Assembly: GCF_004366075.1 (NCBI RefSeq)
Contig: NZ_SODU01000001.1
Location: 868,001 to 932,000 of the forward strand
Length of the DNA: 64,000 bases
From: Kribbella pratensis
Lineage (GTDB): Bacteria > Actinomycetota > Actinomycetes > Propionibacteriales > Kribbellaceae
Reading direction: 5' to 3'
Part shown: piece after piece, positions 1 through 8,287 of the stretch
How the letters are laid out: the number at the start of each line of letters is the position of its first letter
How positions within the stretch are numbered: position 1 is the stretch's first letter
Position numbers and translations under genes: made by a program
The notes under the pieces: model-generated
The model's input: the letters and a program-made list of their open reading frames with translations, nothing else
What the model was told of the DNA's origin: nothing
The model's database searches: none

Positions 1-635
1 TTCCGGCCCTGCGGCGGACGAACCTCTGTGTACTTCACGACCTGACCCTTGTGGTCGTGGTTCGTCCGTACGCCGACGCTCGTCTTCCCGTGGCTGCCGC
101 TGAGCACCGTGCTGGCTGCCTCGGTCTGGCGGAACTGCGACGTGGAGGACTGCTCGTTGCCGTGCCGCACGCTCACGGACGTCGGGGCTGCCGGGCCGCT
201 CGTGGTGACCGCGCTCGCGACCGGCAGGCTGACACCGGCGCCCGCGGCGATCAGCACGACCGTGCCGATCAGCCGGCGGGCCAGGACCTGGGAACCGCCG
301 CCGAGCGGAACGCGTGGCGAGAGACCGTGACCGCGGATCTCCGCGACCGCCTCCGCGATCAGGCAGACGACGAAGTGCAGCCAGGCGACCCAGATGAAGA
401 ACGCGATGATGCCGAGCACCGTCTCGACGCTCAGCTCGCTGAACAGCATGCTCTTGGTGGGCATCTTGTCCGGCCACGGCGTACCGAAGAACCGCAGCAG
501 CACGTACGGCACACCGCCGACGATCGCCAGGATCGCGAGCAGCGCGACGAAGCCCTTCAGCCGGTCCGCGCCCGGACTCCCCTGACCCCGCTGCGGCAAC
601 CGAGCCGCCCGCGCAGGCTCATTCGTCCTTACCAT
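1..635 (-). CDS. Tad-cluster membrane protein, probable LysM/BTAD-type protein, N-terminal part (truncated by window edge)
   Basis: Reading frame open from an ATG at 635 to the window edge, 211 codons, preceded by GGAGG 4 nt upstream. After a basic N-terminus come hydrophobic segments at about residues 27-50 and 70-92 and a third at about 122-145, followed by an extracytoplasmic Ser/Thr-rich linker ending in VVKYTEVRPPQG. That last stretch looks like the entry to a LysM repeat. Large three-TM LysM proteins, often with a bacterial transcriptional activator domain, commonly close actinobacterial Tad operons, so I infer this family; the diagnostic C-terminal part lies outside the window. The gene begins 21 nt after the stop of the secreted protein upstream and is probably the last or near-last gene of the Tad operon. 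Confidence 0.7.
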   Translation of the reverse strand, partial: MVRTNEPARAARLPQRGQGSPGADRLKGFVALLAILAIVGGVPYVLLRFFGTPWPDKMPTKSMLFSELSVETVLGIIAFFIWVAWLHFVVCLIAEAVAEIRGHGLSPRVPLGGGSQVLARRLIGTVVLIAAGAGVSLPVASAVTTSGPAAPTSVSVRHGNEQSSTSQFRQTEAASTVLSGSHGKTSVGVRTNHDHKGQVVKYTEVRPPQGR

Positions 636-656
636 CGCTCCTCCATACCCCCACCA

Positions 657-1601
657 TCAGCCACCGATTGCCTGAGCTTCCTGCACAGGCAGGCGCTGCA
701 CGGCCGTCACATTCGCCTGGCCGATCGGCTTCCAGCCACCGGCGTCCTTGCCGATCCAGTACGACACTTCCCAGGTGATGGTCAGTTTCACCGTGTACAT
801 CTTGTCCGGCTGACTCGCACTGGACTTCTTGTAGACGTGCTTGCACGGGTTCATCTGGTGGTACGGGTCCTGCGTCTGGTCGTACCCGTCCGGGTCGTCC
901 AACGGCGTCACACCGACCCGGCACTTGAACGTCCCGGTGTTGTCACCTGGGTCGACGACCATCTCGACGACCATGCCGCGCATGCTCAGGTTGTGCCTGT
1001 CGTCGTACAGCCCGCTCAGACTCCCGGTGTTGTCCGTTTGCACCTCCGAACTCTCCGGGGTCAGGGTGAAATAGGCCGGCACGTTGACTCGCGGTGTGTA
1101 GGTCGGCATGACCTGCAGCGCGGGTGGCGGGTAGACGCCCTCGAACCGCCTCCAGAACTGTTCCATGTAGTCCGGGAACGGGCACTGGGCCCGGTCCTGC
1201 GCATCCACGGGAACGTAGGCGCGCTCGAGGTGGGCGTCCGGGCCACCGTTGTAGGTGTCCAGCTTGTAGTCGGTGATCGTGATCCGCATCACCCATTCTT
1301 TGCCGTCCGGTGCCTTCGGCAGCCGGATCCCCTTCGGGATCCCGAAGTCGCGACACGGGACGAACGGCCGGCCGTTCAGCTTGTCCCGCCAGGTCGGTGG
1401 CGGTGGCGCAGGCTGAATCGTCGGGATGTAAGCGTTTCCGGAACTGCAGTACGCGCCGAAGCCGACCGAGTTCACGTACATGCTGCACACGGAGTTGCCG
1501 GTCTGGATCGTATCTGCGGCGGCAGTTGTGGCGGGGGCGACCGTCACAAGCGCGAGAACGGCGCTCAGGACGAGCAGCGTACGGCCCACTCGGTTGTGCA
1601 T
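657..1601 (-). CDS. Secreted hypothetical protein of the Tad operon
   Basis: About 314 aa with a Sec-type signal peptide (basic MHNRVGR, hydrophobic core, cleavage near TTAAA at residue 28-30). The mature part is beta-rich and contains several cysteines (SVCSMYV, YCSSGN, FVPCRDFG, AQCPFPD, FKCRVG, NPCKHV), suggesting disulfides in an exported protein. No family recognised. The ATG at 1601 has GGGGAG about 9 nt upstream; a GTG at 1607 would sit too close to it. Its position between the TadG-like/lipoprotein genes and the LysM-type gene suggests a surface component or accessory factor of the Tad apparatus. Function unknown. Confidence 0.8.
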   Translation of the reverse strand: MHNRVGRTLLVLSAVLALVTVAPATTAAADTIQTGNSVCSMYVNSVGFGAYCSSGNAYIPTIQPAPPPPTWRDKLNGRPFVPCRDFGIPKGIRLPKAPDGKEWVMRITITDYKLDTYNGGPDAHLERAYVPVDAQDRAQCPFPDYMEQFWRRFEGVYPPPALQVMPTYTPRVNVPAYFTLTPESSEVQTDNTGSLSGLYDDRHNLSMRGMVVEMVVDPGDNTGTFKCRVGVTPLDDPDGYDQTQDPYHQMNPCKHVYKKSSASQPDKMYTVKLTITWEVSYWIGKDAGGWKPIGQANVTAVQRLPVQEAQAIGG

Positions 1602-1709
1602 CCTCACTCCCCAGACTCGTCTTCCCGCAGATTAACTTCGACCAGGGGCATCATGCCCGTTGCTCAGTGCCCCGTCACCTCTTCGCAACCTGAAATCCGG
1701 CATTCCGGT

Positions 1710-2354
1710 CTAGGCCGGGTAGCGGACGTTTGAGCAGTTCACGCCCTTGCTGGTCGCCATGCGGTACGGCAACCAGCCGACCCCGGTCTGGATCATCTCG
1801 ATCACCTCGGGCGACCCCTTGGGCGCGACGACAGTCCAGTTCCGGGTCCTCGGGTCCCAGTACTGCGTCCTCTGCGAGCGGCAGATCTGCACAGCGACGG
1901 TGTCGTCCGGCGTGGCCTTCGCACCGACTACGACCACACTCCCCGGCGGCTTCATCACCCAGCCGTTGCGCTTGGCATCCACGATCTCCTCCGACACGTC
2001 GGCGTAGAAGAAGGACGGGAACCGCTTCTTCAGGATTGTGTCGTCCTTCGACACCAGGGCCTGGAAGTAGAGCGGGTAGCTGGTCATGAGGCCTTGGACG
2101 GCGGGGTTGGACGCGAAGTTCCCTGGCTTGACGATGACCTGTTGTGCGGCTGGTGCGGTGGGTTTCGCGGTGGTGGCCGGCGCGGTGGTCGTGGTCGGCT
2201 CCGACGACGGTGCGGTGGACGGTGTGCTGGACGTCGTCGTACCGGAGTCGCCGCCGACAGGGACCGGGCGGCCGCCGTCGTTGGAGTCCTTGCTGCAGGC
2301 ACTCAACAGCAGGACACCAACCACTGCAACGGCCGGGAGGGCAAACCTACGCAC
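1710..2354 (-). CDS. Tad-operon lipoprotein, function unknown
   Basis: 214 aa. GTG start with GGAGG 9 nt upstream. The N-terminus is a lipoprotein signal peptide with lipobox LLSAC at about residues 16-20. A Thr/Ser/Pro-rich spacer (about 25-75) follows, then a compact domain of about 130 aa that begins around VIVKPGNFASNPAVQGLM and contains a Tyr/Phe-rich stretch. The spacer is typical of proteins held away from the membrane across the cell wall. The family is not identified; the size and the fold order (helical start, then strands) would suit an NTF2-like domain, but that is a guess. Same strand and close spacing (19 nt) with the TadG-like gene. Confidence 0.8.
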   Translation of the reverse strand: MRRFALPAVAVVGVLLLSACSKDSNDGGRPVPVGGDSGTTTSSTPSTAPSSEPTTTTAPATTAKPTAPAAQQVIVKPGNFASNPAVQGLMTSYPLYFQALVSKDDTILKKRFPSFFYADVSEEIVDAKRNGWVMKPPGSVVVVGAKATPDDTVAVQICRSQRTQYWDPRTRNWTVVAPKGSPEVIEMIQTGVGWLPYRMATSKGVNCSNVRYPA

Positions 2355-2373
2355 GGACAGAATCCTCCGGGTT

Positions 2374-3141
2374 CTAGCGCCCGCTCGACGGCGCGCTGCT
2401 CGTGGGGCCTGACGGTTCGCCGGTCGGCGGGGTCTCGGACGGGGTCTCGGACGGGGTCGGCGTCGGCGTCACGTTCGGGGAGCAGGTGGCCGGGAACGGG
2501 AACGGCGACAGGGTCCAGATCGGGGTCGGCGAGCCGACGGTCCAGGTCGGACACGGCAGATCGATGGTCGGCGGGCGCGGGGTGTCGATCGTCGCACCGG
2601 GGCCGTCGGTCGTCGGGTTGACGACGATCGGCGGGATGGTCGGGCTGTCGTCCGCCTTCTCGACGCCCTGCTCGGCGTGCGCCTGGCCGGTGCCGCTGGC
2701 CTTCAGCGACTGCTTGCCGATCAGGCCGAGGAACGTCGTCTTGTTGGCGATGTCGACCTTGATGTCGACCTCTTTGTCGGTCAGCGTGGTCGGCCCGCAC
2801 GCCGTGACCGCCGGGTCGTTCGACCGCACCTGACCGCAGAACTCCGTGATGGCGGCCGCCGCCTTGGCGGTGTCGATCTTCGCCTCGGCGACGTTCAGCT
2901 GGATGGCAGCGGCGCCGACGCGCGCGGCCTCCTGCGCGTAGCCGATCGCACGCGACCGGGCGCCCAGCTGCCGGCCGCCGTCGATCACCAGGCCTGCCAG
3001 GGTGAAGATCATCACCGCGAGGATCGCGACCGCTGGGCTGAGCGCGCCCCGGCCGAACCGCCGATGGTTGCGTCGCGCATCGATCCGGAAGAACTCGGCA
3101 AGCCGCGAGCCAGACCGATCAGGCCGATCAGGAGCCGTCAC
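2374..3141 (-). CDS. TadG/TadE-like pilus assembly protein with Pro/Thr-rich tail
   Basis: 255 aa. Cytoplasmic basic N-terminus (about 38 aa), then one membrane segment (about 39-58) containing GALSPAVAILAVMIFTLAGLVIDGGRQ, which is the typical TadE/TadG start ending in a conserved D-G-G. The next about 110 aa are the pseudopilin-like extracytoplasmic domain (YAQEAARVGAAA helix, CGQ/TACG cysteine pair). The last 80 residues are low-complexity Pro/Thr/Ser (PTPTPSETPSETPP), probably spanning the cell wall. It overlaps the upstream tadE gene by 14 nt; GTG start with a G-run ribosome binding site 6 nt upstream. TadG-like proteins are minor components of Flp/Tad pili. Confidence 0.85.
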   Translation of the reverse strand: MTAPDRPDRSGSRLAEFFRIDARRNHRRFGRGALSPAVAILAVMIFTLAGLVIDGGRQLGARSRAIGYAQEAARVGAAAIQLNVAEAKIDTAKAAAAITEFCGQVRSNDPAVTACGPTTLTDKEVDIKVDIANKTTFLGLIGKQSLKASGTGQAHAEQGVEKADDSPTIPPIVVNPTTDGPGATIDTPRPPTIDLPCPTWTVGSPTPIWTLSPFPFPATCSPNVTPTPTPSETPSETPPTGEPSGPTSSAPSSGR

Positions 3142-3595
3142 CGCGCACCCCCCGGTACGGATCGAGCGAGGACGTGAACCGCTTGGTGATCTTGGTGTCG
3201 CCGCCCAGACCGAGCAGGCCGAGATCGCGGTAGTTGATCGTGCAGCTGACCTCGACCGACAACGGCGAACCGGCCACGAACCCGGTGGTGATCGAGCCCG
3301 CCGCCGACTCCTTGCAGGAAGCCACCGCCTGGCTCATCGTCGTGTTCACTGCCTCGTCGACGCGAGCCTGCGCAGCCTGCAGCGACCGCGCCTGACTGGC
3401 GCCGCGGGCGCCGTCACGGGCGGCGCTCTCCAGCAACGACGACGTCTGGAAGTACCGCCCGCAGGCCAGCAGGAACATGAACAGCGCCAGCAGCACGGGC
3501 GCGAGGATCACCATCTCCAGCGCCATCGTGCCGCGCTCGCGGGTACGGCGGTGCCGCCCGCGAGACCACGGTCTGCGTGTCATCTGCTCGCTCAC
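3128..3595 (-). CDS. TadE-like pseudopilin
   Basis: About 155 aa from GTG 3595, chosen because it overlaps the preceding stop as GTGA; an ATG at 3583 gives 151 aa. The N-terminus is basic (RRPWSRGRHRRTRERG), followed by TMALEMVILAPVLLALFMFL, the hallmark TadE transmembrane helix with the conserved Glu near its start (A-L-E-M) where prepilin peptidase-like processing is expected. It continues with ACGRYFQTSSLLESAARDGAR. The extracytoplasmic part holds one cysteine pair. In a run with a second TadE gene (4 nt overlap) and a TadG-like gene, it probably forms the minor pilin set of the Tad machine. Confidence 0.88.
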   Translation of the reverse strand: MSEQMTRRPWSRGRHRRTRERGTMALEMVILAPVLLALFMFLLACGRYFQTSSLLESAARDGARGASQARSLQAAQARVDEAVNTTMSQAVASCKESAAGSITTGFVAGSPLSVEVSCTINYRDLGLLGLGGDTKITKRFTSSLDPYRGVRGDGS

Positions 3596-4023
3596 TTGTC
3601 GGCTTCGAACTGTTCGATGCGGCCGGTGGCGGTCCGGGTCACCTTCAGCTCCAGGCCGGGCACCAGCGAAACGGTTTTGCCGGTGACCGTGAACGAGACC
3701 ACGCCTTCCGGGTCGTTGTACGCCGGGAACGGGACCTTGGCGTTCTGCAGCGTCGTACCGCCGAGCTGCTGGGCGTAGGACTCGACGTCCGCCCGCACCT
3801 TCTCCCCCACCGCCGGGGTGTAGACCAGCGGCTGCACCAGCCGCAACTTGGACACGCCCTCCTGCGCCGCGTTCAGCGCGACGGAACGCCCGTACAGCCA
3901 CAAGGCGGTCTGGATGGACACGAAGATCAGCGCGATGATCGCCGGTGCCAGGATGGACAGCTCGAGTGTGCTGACACCCCGCTCCGACCGTCTCCGCCGA
4001 GCTCGTTTCCTCCCCAGCCGCAT
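3592..4023 (-). CDS. TadE-like pseudopilin
   Basis: 143 aa. Very basic N-terminus (MRLGRKRARRRRSERG), then VSTLELSILAPAIIALIFV, the TadE signature helix with the conserved Glu, and QTALWLYGRSVALNAAQEG, where the A-A-Q/A-A-R element after the helix is also conserved. The remaining about 90 residues form the external pseudopilin domain. ATG start 10 nt after the pilin-like gene and 4 nt overlap with the next tadE. The two consecutive TadE genes differ in sequence, so they probably fill different positions in the pilus. Confidence 0.88.
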   Translation of the reverse strand: MRLGRKRARRRRSERGVSTLELSILAPAIIALIFVSIQTALWLYGRSVALNAAQEGVSKLRLVQPLVYTPAVGEKVRADVESYAQQLGGTTLQNAKVPFPAYNDPEGVVSFTVTGKTVSLVPGLELKVTRTATGRIEQFEADK

Positions 4024-4033
4024 GGCTCTGCCG

Positions 4034-4258
4034 TCATTCCTTCTCGATGTCCGCGGTGTGCTTGGCGATCACGCGCTTCACCACCACGCCGATCGCGAGC
4101 GCGGCGACGACCAGGATCCCCGAGATGATCGCCCACTCGAGTGCGGAGGCGCCCAGCTCGGTGTTCCCCTGCCGTGCGCGGGCCCGCTGGGCCTGCGCAC
4201 GCGCGACCGCGTAGCCGGCCATGGCCCGCCAGAACATCAACTCCGAGGTCATCCACAT
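4034..4258 (-). CDS. Small pilin-like membrane peptide of the Tad operon
   Basis: 74 aa. Basic/polar N-terminus to about residue 33 followed by ELGASALEWAIISGILVVAALAIGVVV, a single hydrophobic helix with a Glu at its start and an A-S-A-L-E-W-A-I pattern. That is the arrangement of Flp-type pilins (processing before a hydrophobic helix with Glu5). The C-terminus is a short charged tail. The length (about 60-75 aa) and the position between tadC and the tadE genes fit an actinobacterial Flp-like pilin, although the classical G/XXXXEY motif is not perfect. A hairpin lies just upstream at 4272-4291. Confidence 0.75.
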   Translation of the reverse strand: MWMTSELMFWRAMAGYAVARAQAQRARARQGNTELGASALEWAIISGILVVAALAIGVVVKRVIAKHTADIEKE

Positions 4259-4271
4259 GCCTTCCAGATCG

Positions 4272-4291
4272 TGAGGCCGAAGCAGGCCTCA
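4272..4291 (-). promoter_or_regulatory. Inverted repeat ahead of the pilin-like gene
   Basis: TGAGGCC-GAAGCA-GGCCTCA, a perfect 7-bp stem with a 6-nt loop, sits in the 94-nt gap between tadC and the pilin-like gene. This is the only sizeable gap in an otherwise overlapping operon. It may be an mRNA processing or stabilising hairpin, or a partial terminator, giving the pilin gene a different transcript level from the machinery genes upstream. Inferred from position only. Confidence 0.5.
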
Positions 4292-4352
4292 GTATGCCGT
4301 GTTCGACGGGCGACTCGGCCCGACGGATCCCTTGCCCTCATCTCTGTTCGGC

Positions 4353-5273
4353 CTAACTTCCGAGGATCGCCACACCGGCCGGGAAGGCCAGGAACAGGAA
4401 GAACGCCGAGATCATCACGAGCTGCGCGACCAGCATCGACTGGGACCGCTCACCCGCCTTGCCTTCCACGTCGGCCAGTTCCTTGCGCCGCAGCGACGCG
4501 GCCCGGGCGAGCAGCGACGAACGGATCTTCGCGCCTTCGTCACCGGCCAGTGCGAGCGCCGACGCCAGGTCCCGCAGTTCCTCGACGCCGAGGTCCTCGC
4601 CGAGCCGGGCCATCGCGTCCCACGGCGTGATGCCGATCAGCCGGGCGTTGGCCAGCGCCTGCCGGATCCGGGCCATCGCCCAGTGCTCGCCGATCGTCGA
4701 GGCCGTCATCAGCGCCTCGGGCAGACCGCGCCCGCCCGCGAGGTTCATCGCGACCAGGTCCAGGAAGCTGCCGACCACGTGCCGGAAGTCGCGCCGCCGC
4801 TTCTCCGCCTCCTGGCGCAACGCCAGGTCGGGCAGGAAGAACGCCAGCGCCATGAACGCCAGCGTGACGATCGCCGGGGCCGCGCCGGGCGCCGTGATGC
4901 CGATCGCGGAGAACAGGAACAGCACGATCGGGATGAAGACCATCGCGCCGAGCGCGAAGAACGCCTTGGTGGCGAGCATCGCGGCGAACGGCCGGTTCAT
5001 CACCGCGAGGTCGCGGCGGAGCTTGCCGAACGCCCAGCCACGCGCGTTCGCCTCCGCCTCGAGCCGGCGCCCCAGGGTCTCCCGGGCGCGGTCGACACCG
5101 CCCAGCACCCGTTCGCCGGCGGCGCTCGCGGTGGCGCCGCCGACGTAGCCGCCGCGGCCCGCGTCGATCCGCGCGATCGTGGACAGCACGTTGGCCCGCG
5201 GCTTGATGAACATCCGAACCAGGAAGTACACACCGAGTCCGGCGATGCCGCCGGTAATGAAGGCCCAGGTCAT
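4353..5273 (-). CDS. tadC: TadC-type inner membrane platform protein (type II secretion F domain)
   Basis: 306 aa from ATG 5273, which overlaps the tadB stop as ATGA. Hydrophobic segments at about 3-20, two near 100-150 and one at the C-terminus (about 285-305) bracket a cytoplasmic T2SSF domain with the conserved helical stretch GSFLDLVAMNLAGGRGLPEAL and later ELRDLASALALAGDEGAKI. Known role: with TadB it forms the membrane platform on which the TadA ATPase works during pilus or Tad secretion. The frame is open further upstream but that part overlaps tadB and reads as a shadow of it. Confidence 0.93.
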   Translation of the reverse strand: MTWAFITGGIAGLGVYFLVRMFIKPRANVLSTIARIDAGRGGYVGGATASAAGERVLGGVDRARETLGRRLEAEANARGWAFGKLRRDLAVMNRPFAAMLATKAFFALGAMVFIPIVLFLFSAIGITAPGAAPAIVTLAFMALAFFLPDLALRQEAEKRRRDFRHVVGSFLDLVAMNLAGGRGLPEALMTASTIGEHWAMARIRQALANARLIGITPWDAMARLGEDLGVEELRDLASALALAGDEGAKIRSSLLARAASLRRKELADVEGKAGERSQSMLVAQLVMISAFFLFLAFPAGVAILGS

Positions 5274-6175
5274 CCGCTCACCGTCTCCATCCGCTCGTCG
5301 CCCGACCGCGGCAGCCGGTGCTCGTCGGCGAGGCCGATCAGGAACCGGTCCGGCACCTCGATCTTCGCCAGCCGCCGCAGCCACAGCAGCCCGAGCGCGT
5401 AGAGCCCGATCACCACGGCCAGCACGACCTGTCCGATGAAGCTCGTGTACGGCGCCATGTACGCCGAGTTGAACAACACCAGACCGGCCGCCATGATCAG
5501 CGTGATCGCGACCACCACCTGGACACTGCGCCGCGTCGAACGACGTTCCGCCGCGACCTTCCGGCGTACGTCGAGTTCCTCGCGGGCCGAGTCGGCCAGC
5601 GCACTGAGCACCTCGCGCAGACCGGGACCCCGCAGGCGGGCGTTCAGCACCAGGGCCGCGACGATCAGATCCGCCGACGGGTCGTCCAGGTCGTCGGCGA
5701 ACCGCATCAGGGCCGACGGCAACGGTTCGCGGATCCGCAACCGGTCGACCAGCAGGTTCAGGCTGGGCTTGATCGCGGGCGCCGCGTTCACCGCGGTGGC
5801 CGGGATCGCCTGCTCCAGGCCGACCGCGCCGGCGATCGTGTCGCGCAACGCCTCGGTCCAGGTGGCCAGTGCGTCCAGGCGGTCGATCGCCCGGCGTTCC
5901 TCACCGGTGCCGCCGAAGAAGCGGTCCGCCATCGCGGCGAGCAGGCCAAGGGCGACGGCGAGCACCAGCCAGCGCGTCACCACCAGCACGAGCAGGCCGA
6001 CCGCGAAGGCGGCGCCCAGCCGGACCATGTTCTTGCGGGCCTCGACGCTGCGGTGGCGGAACAGCGACGGCGTCTCGTCCTTCGGCTCGGTACCGCGGAT
6101 CGCGACGATCAGCAGCATCACCGCGCCGCCGACCAACGCCCCGCACAGCAGCGCTCCAAGGGTTCGGTCGTTCAT
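5270..6175 (-). CDS. tadB: TadB-type inner membrane platform protein (type II secretion F domain)
   Basis: 301 aa. N-terminal TM (about 8-27), two TMs around residues 52-85, T2SSF domain in the middle (TWTEALRDTIAGAVGLEQAI, then LVDRLRIREPLPSALMRFAD and LRGPGLREVLSALADSARE) and two C-terminal TMs (about 220-265). Starts with ATG 4 nt after the tadA stop and overlaps tadC by 4 nt, so translation is probably coupled. Pairs with TadC as the platform complex energised by TadA. Confidence 0.93.
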   Translation of the reverse strand: MNDRTLGALLCGALVGGAVMLLIVAIRGTEPKDETPSLFRHRSVEARKNMVRLGAAFAVGLLVLVVTRWLVLAVALGLLAAMADRFFGGTGEERRAIDRLDALATWTEALRDTIAGAVGLEQAIPATAVNAAPAIKPSLNLLVDRLRIREPLPSALMRFADDLDDPSADLIVAALVLNARLRGPGLREVLSALADSAREELDVRRKVAAERRSTRRSVQVVVAITLIMAAGLVLFNSAYMAPYTSFIGQVVLAVVIGLYALGLLWLRRLAKIEVPDRFLIGLADEHRLPRSGDERMETVSG

Positions 6176-6179
6176 CGCC

Positions 6180-7490
6180 TCACGCCCACGTTCCGTGCAC
6201 GAGCGGCTGGTACCCGAAGTGCTCGAGTTCGTCCATGCACGCGATCGGTGCGTGCGCCGCGGCGTGGCCGTCCGGTCCCGGTGCGAACACCTCGCCGGAC
6301 AGCACCCGGCCGTCCCATCCGGTGACCTCCCGGATGCTCTCGACGTACCGGGTGAGGCCGCCGCCGCGGGAGTAGTCGTTGTGCTTGCGGACGAACACGA
6401 CGAAGTCCAGCGCGCCGGCGATCAGCATCTGGGTGGCGTCCATCGGCAACCGCTCGCGGGCCTGGATCGCATACGTGCTGATCCGGTTGAACACCTCCAT
6501 CGAGCTGTTCGAGTGGATCGTGGACAGCGAGCCGTCGTTCCCCTGGCTCATCGCGTTCAGCATCGTGACGATCTCGTCGCCGAGCACCTCACCGACGATG
6601 ACCCGGCTCGGGTTCATCCGCAGCGAACGCCGGACCAGGTCGGCCATGCTGACCTCGCCGACGCCTTCGGAGTTCGGCAGCCGTTCCTCGAACGCGACCA
6701 CGTTCGGGTGCAGGTCCTTGAACTCGCCGAGGCCGAGCTCGAGCGAGCGCTCGACGGTGATCAGCCGCTCGTGCGGCTGGATCTCGTTGGCCAGTGCCCG
6801 CAGCAGGGTCGTCTTCCCGGAGTTCGTGGCGCCGGCGATCATGATGTTCTTGCGGGCCGCGACGGCCGCCCGCAGGAACGAGCCGACGTCGTCGGAGATG
6901 GTTCCGTTGGCGACCAGGTCCTTGAGGAACACCTTGCCGAGGCGGGCCCGCCGGATCGACACCGCGGGACGCGACGTCACGCCCATCACCGCGGACAGCC
7001 GGGAGCCGTCGGGCAGTCGCAGGTCGAGCTGCGGGTTCGCCGAGTCGAACGGGCGGCTGGTCAGGCCGGCGTGCGCCGCCAGCACCTGGATCAGCTCGAC
7101 CAGTTCCTCGTCGCTCTCGGCGACCGGCCCCGGGGTCTCCTCGCGGCCGTCGCCGTACTGCACGAAGACCTGGTCGCAGCCGTTGATGTCGATGTTCTCG
7201 ACCTCGGGGTCGTCGATCAGCGGCTGCAGCCGGCCGACCCCGAACAGCGCGGAGTGGATCGCGCCGGCGATCTGCGCGTCGTCGTCCGGCGTCGGCGGCG
7301 TCCGGCCCTCGGCCAGCTCGTACCGCGCGTGGTCCTCGAGCACCTGCACGATCAGCGACCGCGCGTACTCCCGCTCGTCCTCCGCGCTCATCGGAGGTAC
7401 GCCGTTCACCTGGTCGCGACGCCGCTGCTCGTTGAGCCGCTCGGCGACCTGCACCCGCAGCTTCCGGACGAGTTCCTGGTCTGCGCTCAT
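6180..7490 (-). CDS. tadA: TadA/CpaF-family secretion ATPase
   Basis: 436 aa, the usual size for CpaF/TadA. The N-terminal about 100 residues are the helical N-domain. The ATPase core has Walker A GATNSGKTTLLRAL near residue 220, the Asp box around TVERSLELGL, Walker B in VIVGEVLGDEIVTML and the His box GNDGSLSTIHSNS. It powers pilin polymerisation or secretion from the cytoplasmic face of the TadB/TadC platform. The ATG overlaps the stop of the MinD-like gene (ATGA). All motifs of an active ATPase are intact. Confidence 0.95.
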   Translation of the reverse strand: MSADQELVRKLRVQVAERLNEQRRRDQVNGVPPMSAEDEREYARSLIVQVLEDHARYELAEGRTPPTPDDDAQIAGAIHSALFGVGRLQPLIDDPEVENIDINGCDQVFVQYGDGREETPGPVAESDEELVELIQVLAAHAGLTSRPFDSANPQLDLRLPDGSRLSAVMGVTSRPAVSIRRARLGKVFLKDLVANGTISDDVGSFLRAAVAARKNIMIAGATNSGKTTLLRALANEIQPHERLITVERSLELGLGEFKDLHPNVVAFEERLPNSEGVGEVSMADLVRRSLRMNPSRVIVGEVLGDEIVTMLNAMSQGNDGSLSTIHSNSSMEVFNRISTYAIQARERLPMDATQMLIAGALDFVVFVRKHNDYSRGGGLTRYVESIREVTGWDGRVLSGEVFAPGPDGHAAAHAPIACMDELEHFGYQPLVHGTWA

Positions 7491-8287
7491 CGATAATCAC
7501 CAGGCGGGAAGGCCGCGTTGGCCATGTCGAAGTCCTGCGGCGGCGGAGCGGCGACCAGTGCCGCCATCTCCGCGGTGATGGCGCTCGCGGACCGGATCAG
7601 CTGGGTCTTGTCGAGCCGGCCGTGGCCACGCCCGTCGAAGAACGCCGCACCGGCCGGGTCGTACGCGAGGTGCCAACGGTGCCGCACCGGCAGCGACATG
7701 GCGTCCAGCACGGACCAGACCTGCTTCACGCCGTCCCGCTGCTTCGGGTCGGCCACGACGACCACGCCGAGCTGTGCGTCGACGTGGTGCACCAGCGTCG
7801 ACAACCGCTCCCGCAGGTGCGCCACCGAGGAGCCTGTCGCCGTACACACCAGTACGACGAGACGCGCCGACTGGATGACCGGCAGCTGCGGCGACGACGC
7901 ACCGATCCGCCCGCAGTCGGCCAGTACGTCGCCGTGCTGCATCTGGTTGAACGAGATGCCGAGCGGGTGCCACAGACCGCCCATGCCACCGACCTGCTCC
8001 GGCGAGCGCACACCGAGCAGTACGTCGAGACCACCGTCGAGCTGCTGGCTGTGCGCGAGGATGACCTCGTCGCCCAGCCCCTTCCGGCTCGCGGCCGCGA
8101 GACTGACCAGGCCGCGATCGGAGTTGAGGCCGGCTCCACCCGGTCCGGTCATCCGGATCGCCACGTCACTGCCGGCGGGGTCGCACTCGGCCAGCAGCAC
8201 CTGCCGCGGCCAGAGCGCACCGATGACCAGACTTGCCGTGGTCACCCCGGGCGAGCCCTTCGCGCTCGCCAGCGCCACCAGTGCCAT
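7487..8287 (-). CDS. MinD/ParA-like protein (TadZ/CpaE position) with altered P-loop
   Basis: 266 aa. The N-terminus LVALASAKGSPGVTTASLVI occupies the deviant Walker A position of MinD/ParA proteins (consensus KGGxGKT/S), but the P-loop lysine is replaced by Val. The second motif LLAECDPAGSDVAIRM keeps the conserved D-P-A-G. Later LVVLVCTATGSSVAHLRER and VVVVADPKQR follow the expected alpha/beta pattern. By position it is the TadZ/CpaE homologue that localises the Tad machine. The missing Lys suggests weak or absent ATP hydrolysis, which is also seen in other TadZ-like proteins. Its ATG overlaps the SAF gene stop (TGATG). Confidence 0.85.
   Translation of the reverse strand: MALVALASAKGSPGVTTASLVIGALWPRQVLLAECDPAGSDVAIRMTGPGGAGLNSDRGLVSLAAASRKGLGDEVILAHSQQLDGGLDVLLGVRSPEQVGGMGGLWHPLGISFNQMQHGDVLADCGRIGASSPQLPVIQSARLVVLVCTATGSSVAHLRERLSTLVHHVDAQLGVVVVADPKQRDGVKQVWSVLDAMSLPVRHRWHLAYDPAGAAFFDGRGHGRLDKTQLIRSASAITAEMAALVAAPPPQDFDMANAAFPPGDYR

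Noticed and set aside
51..1733. 560-codon plus-strand frame over the left end
   Set aside because: Antisense to two minus-strand genes with good ribosome binding sites, a signal peptide and membrane segments; composition is Arg/His-rich.
5436..7496. 686-codon plus-strand frame opposite tadA/tadB
   Set aside because: tadA and tadB on the minus strand have intact family motifs; this is a mirror frame.
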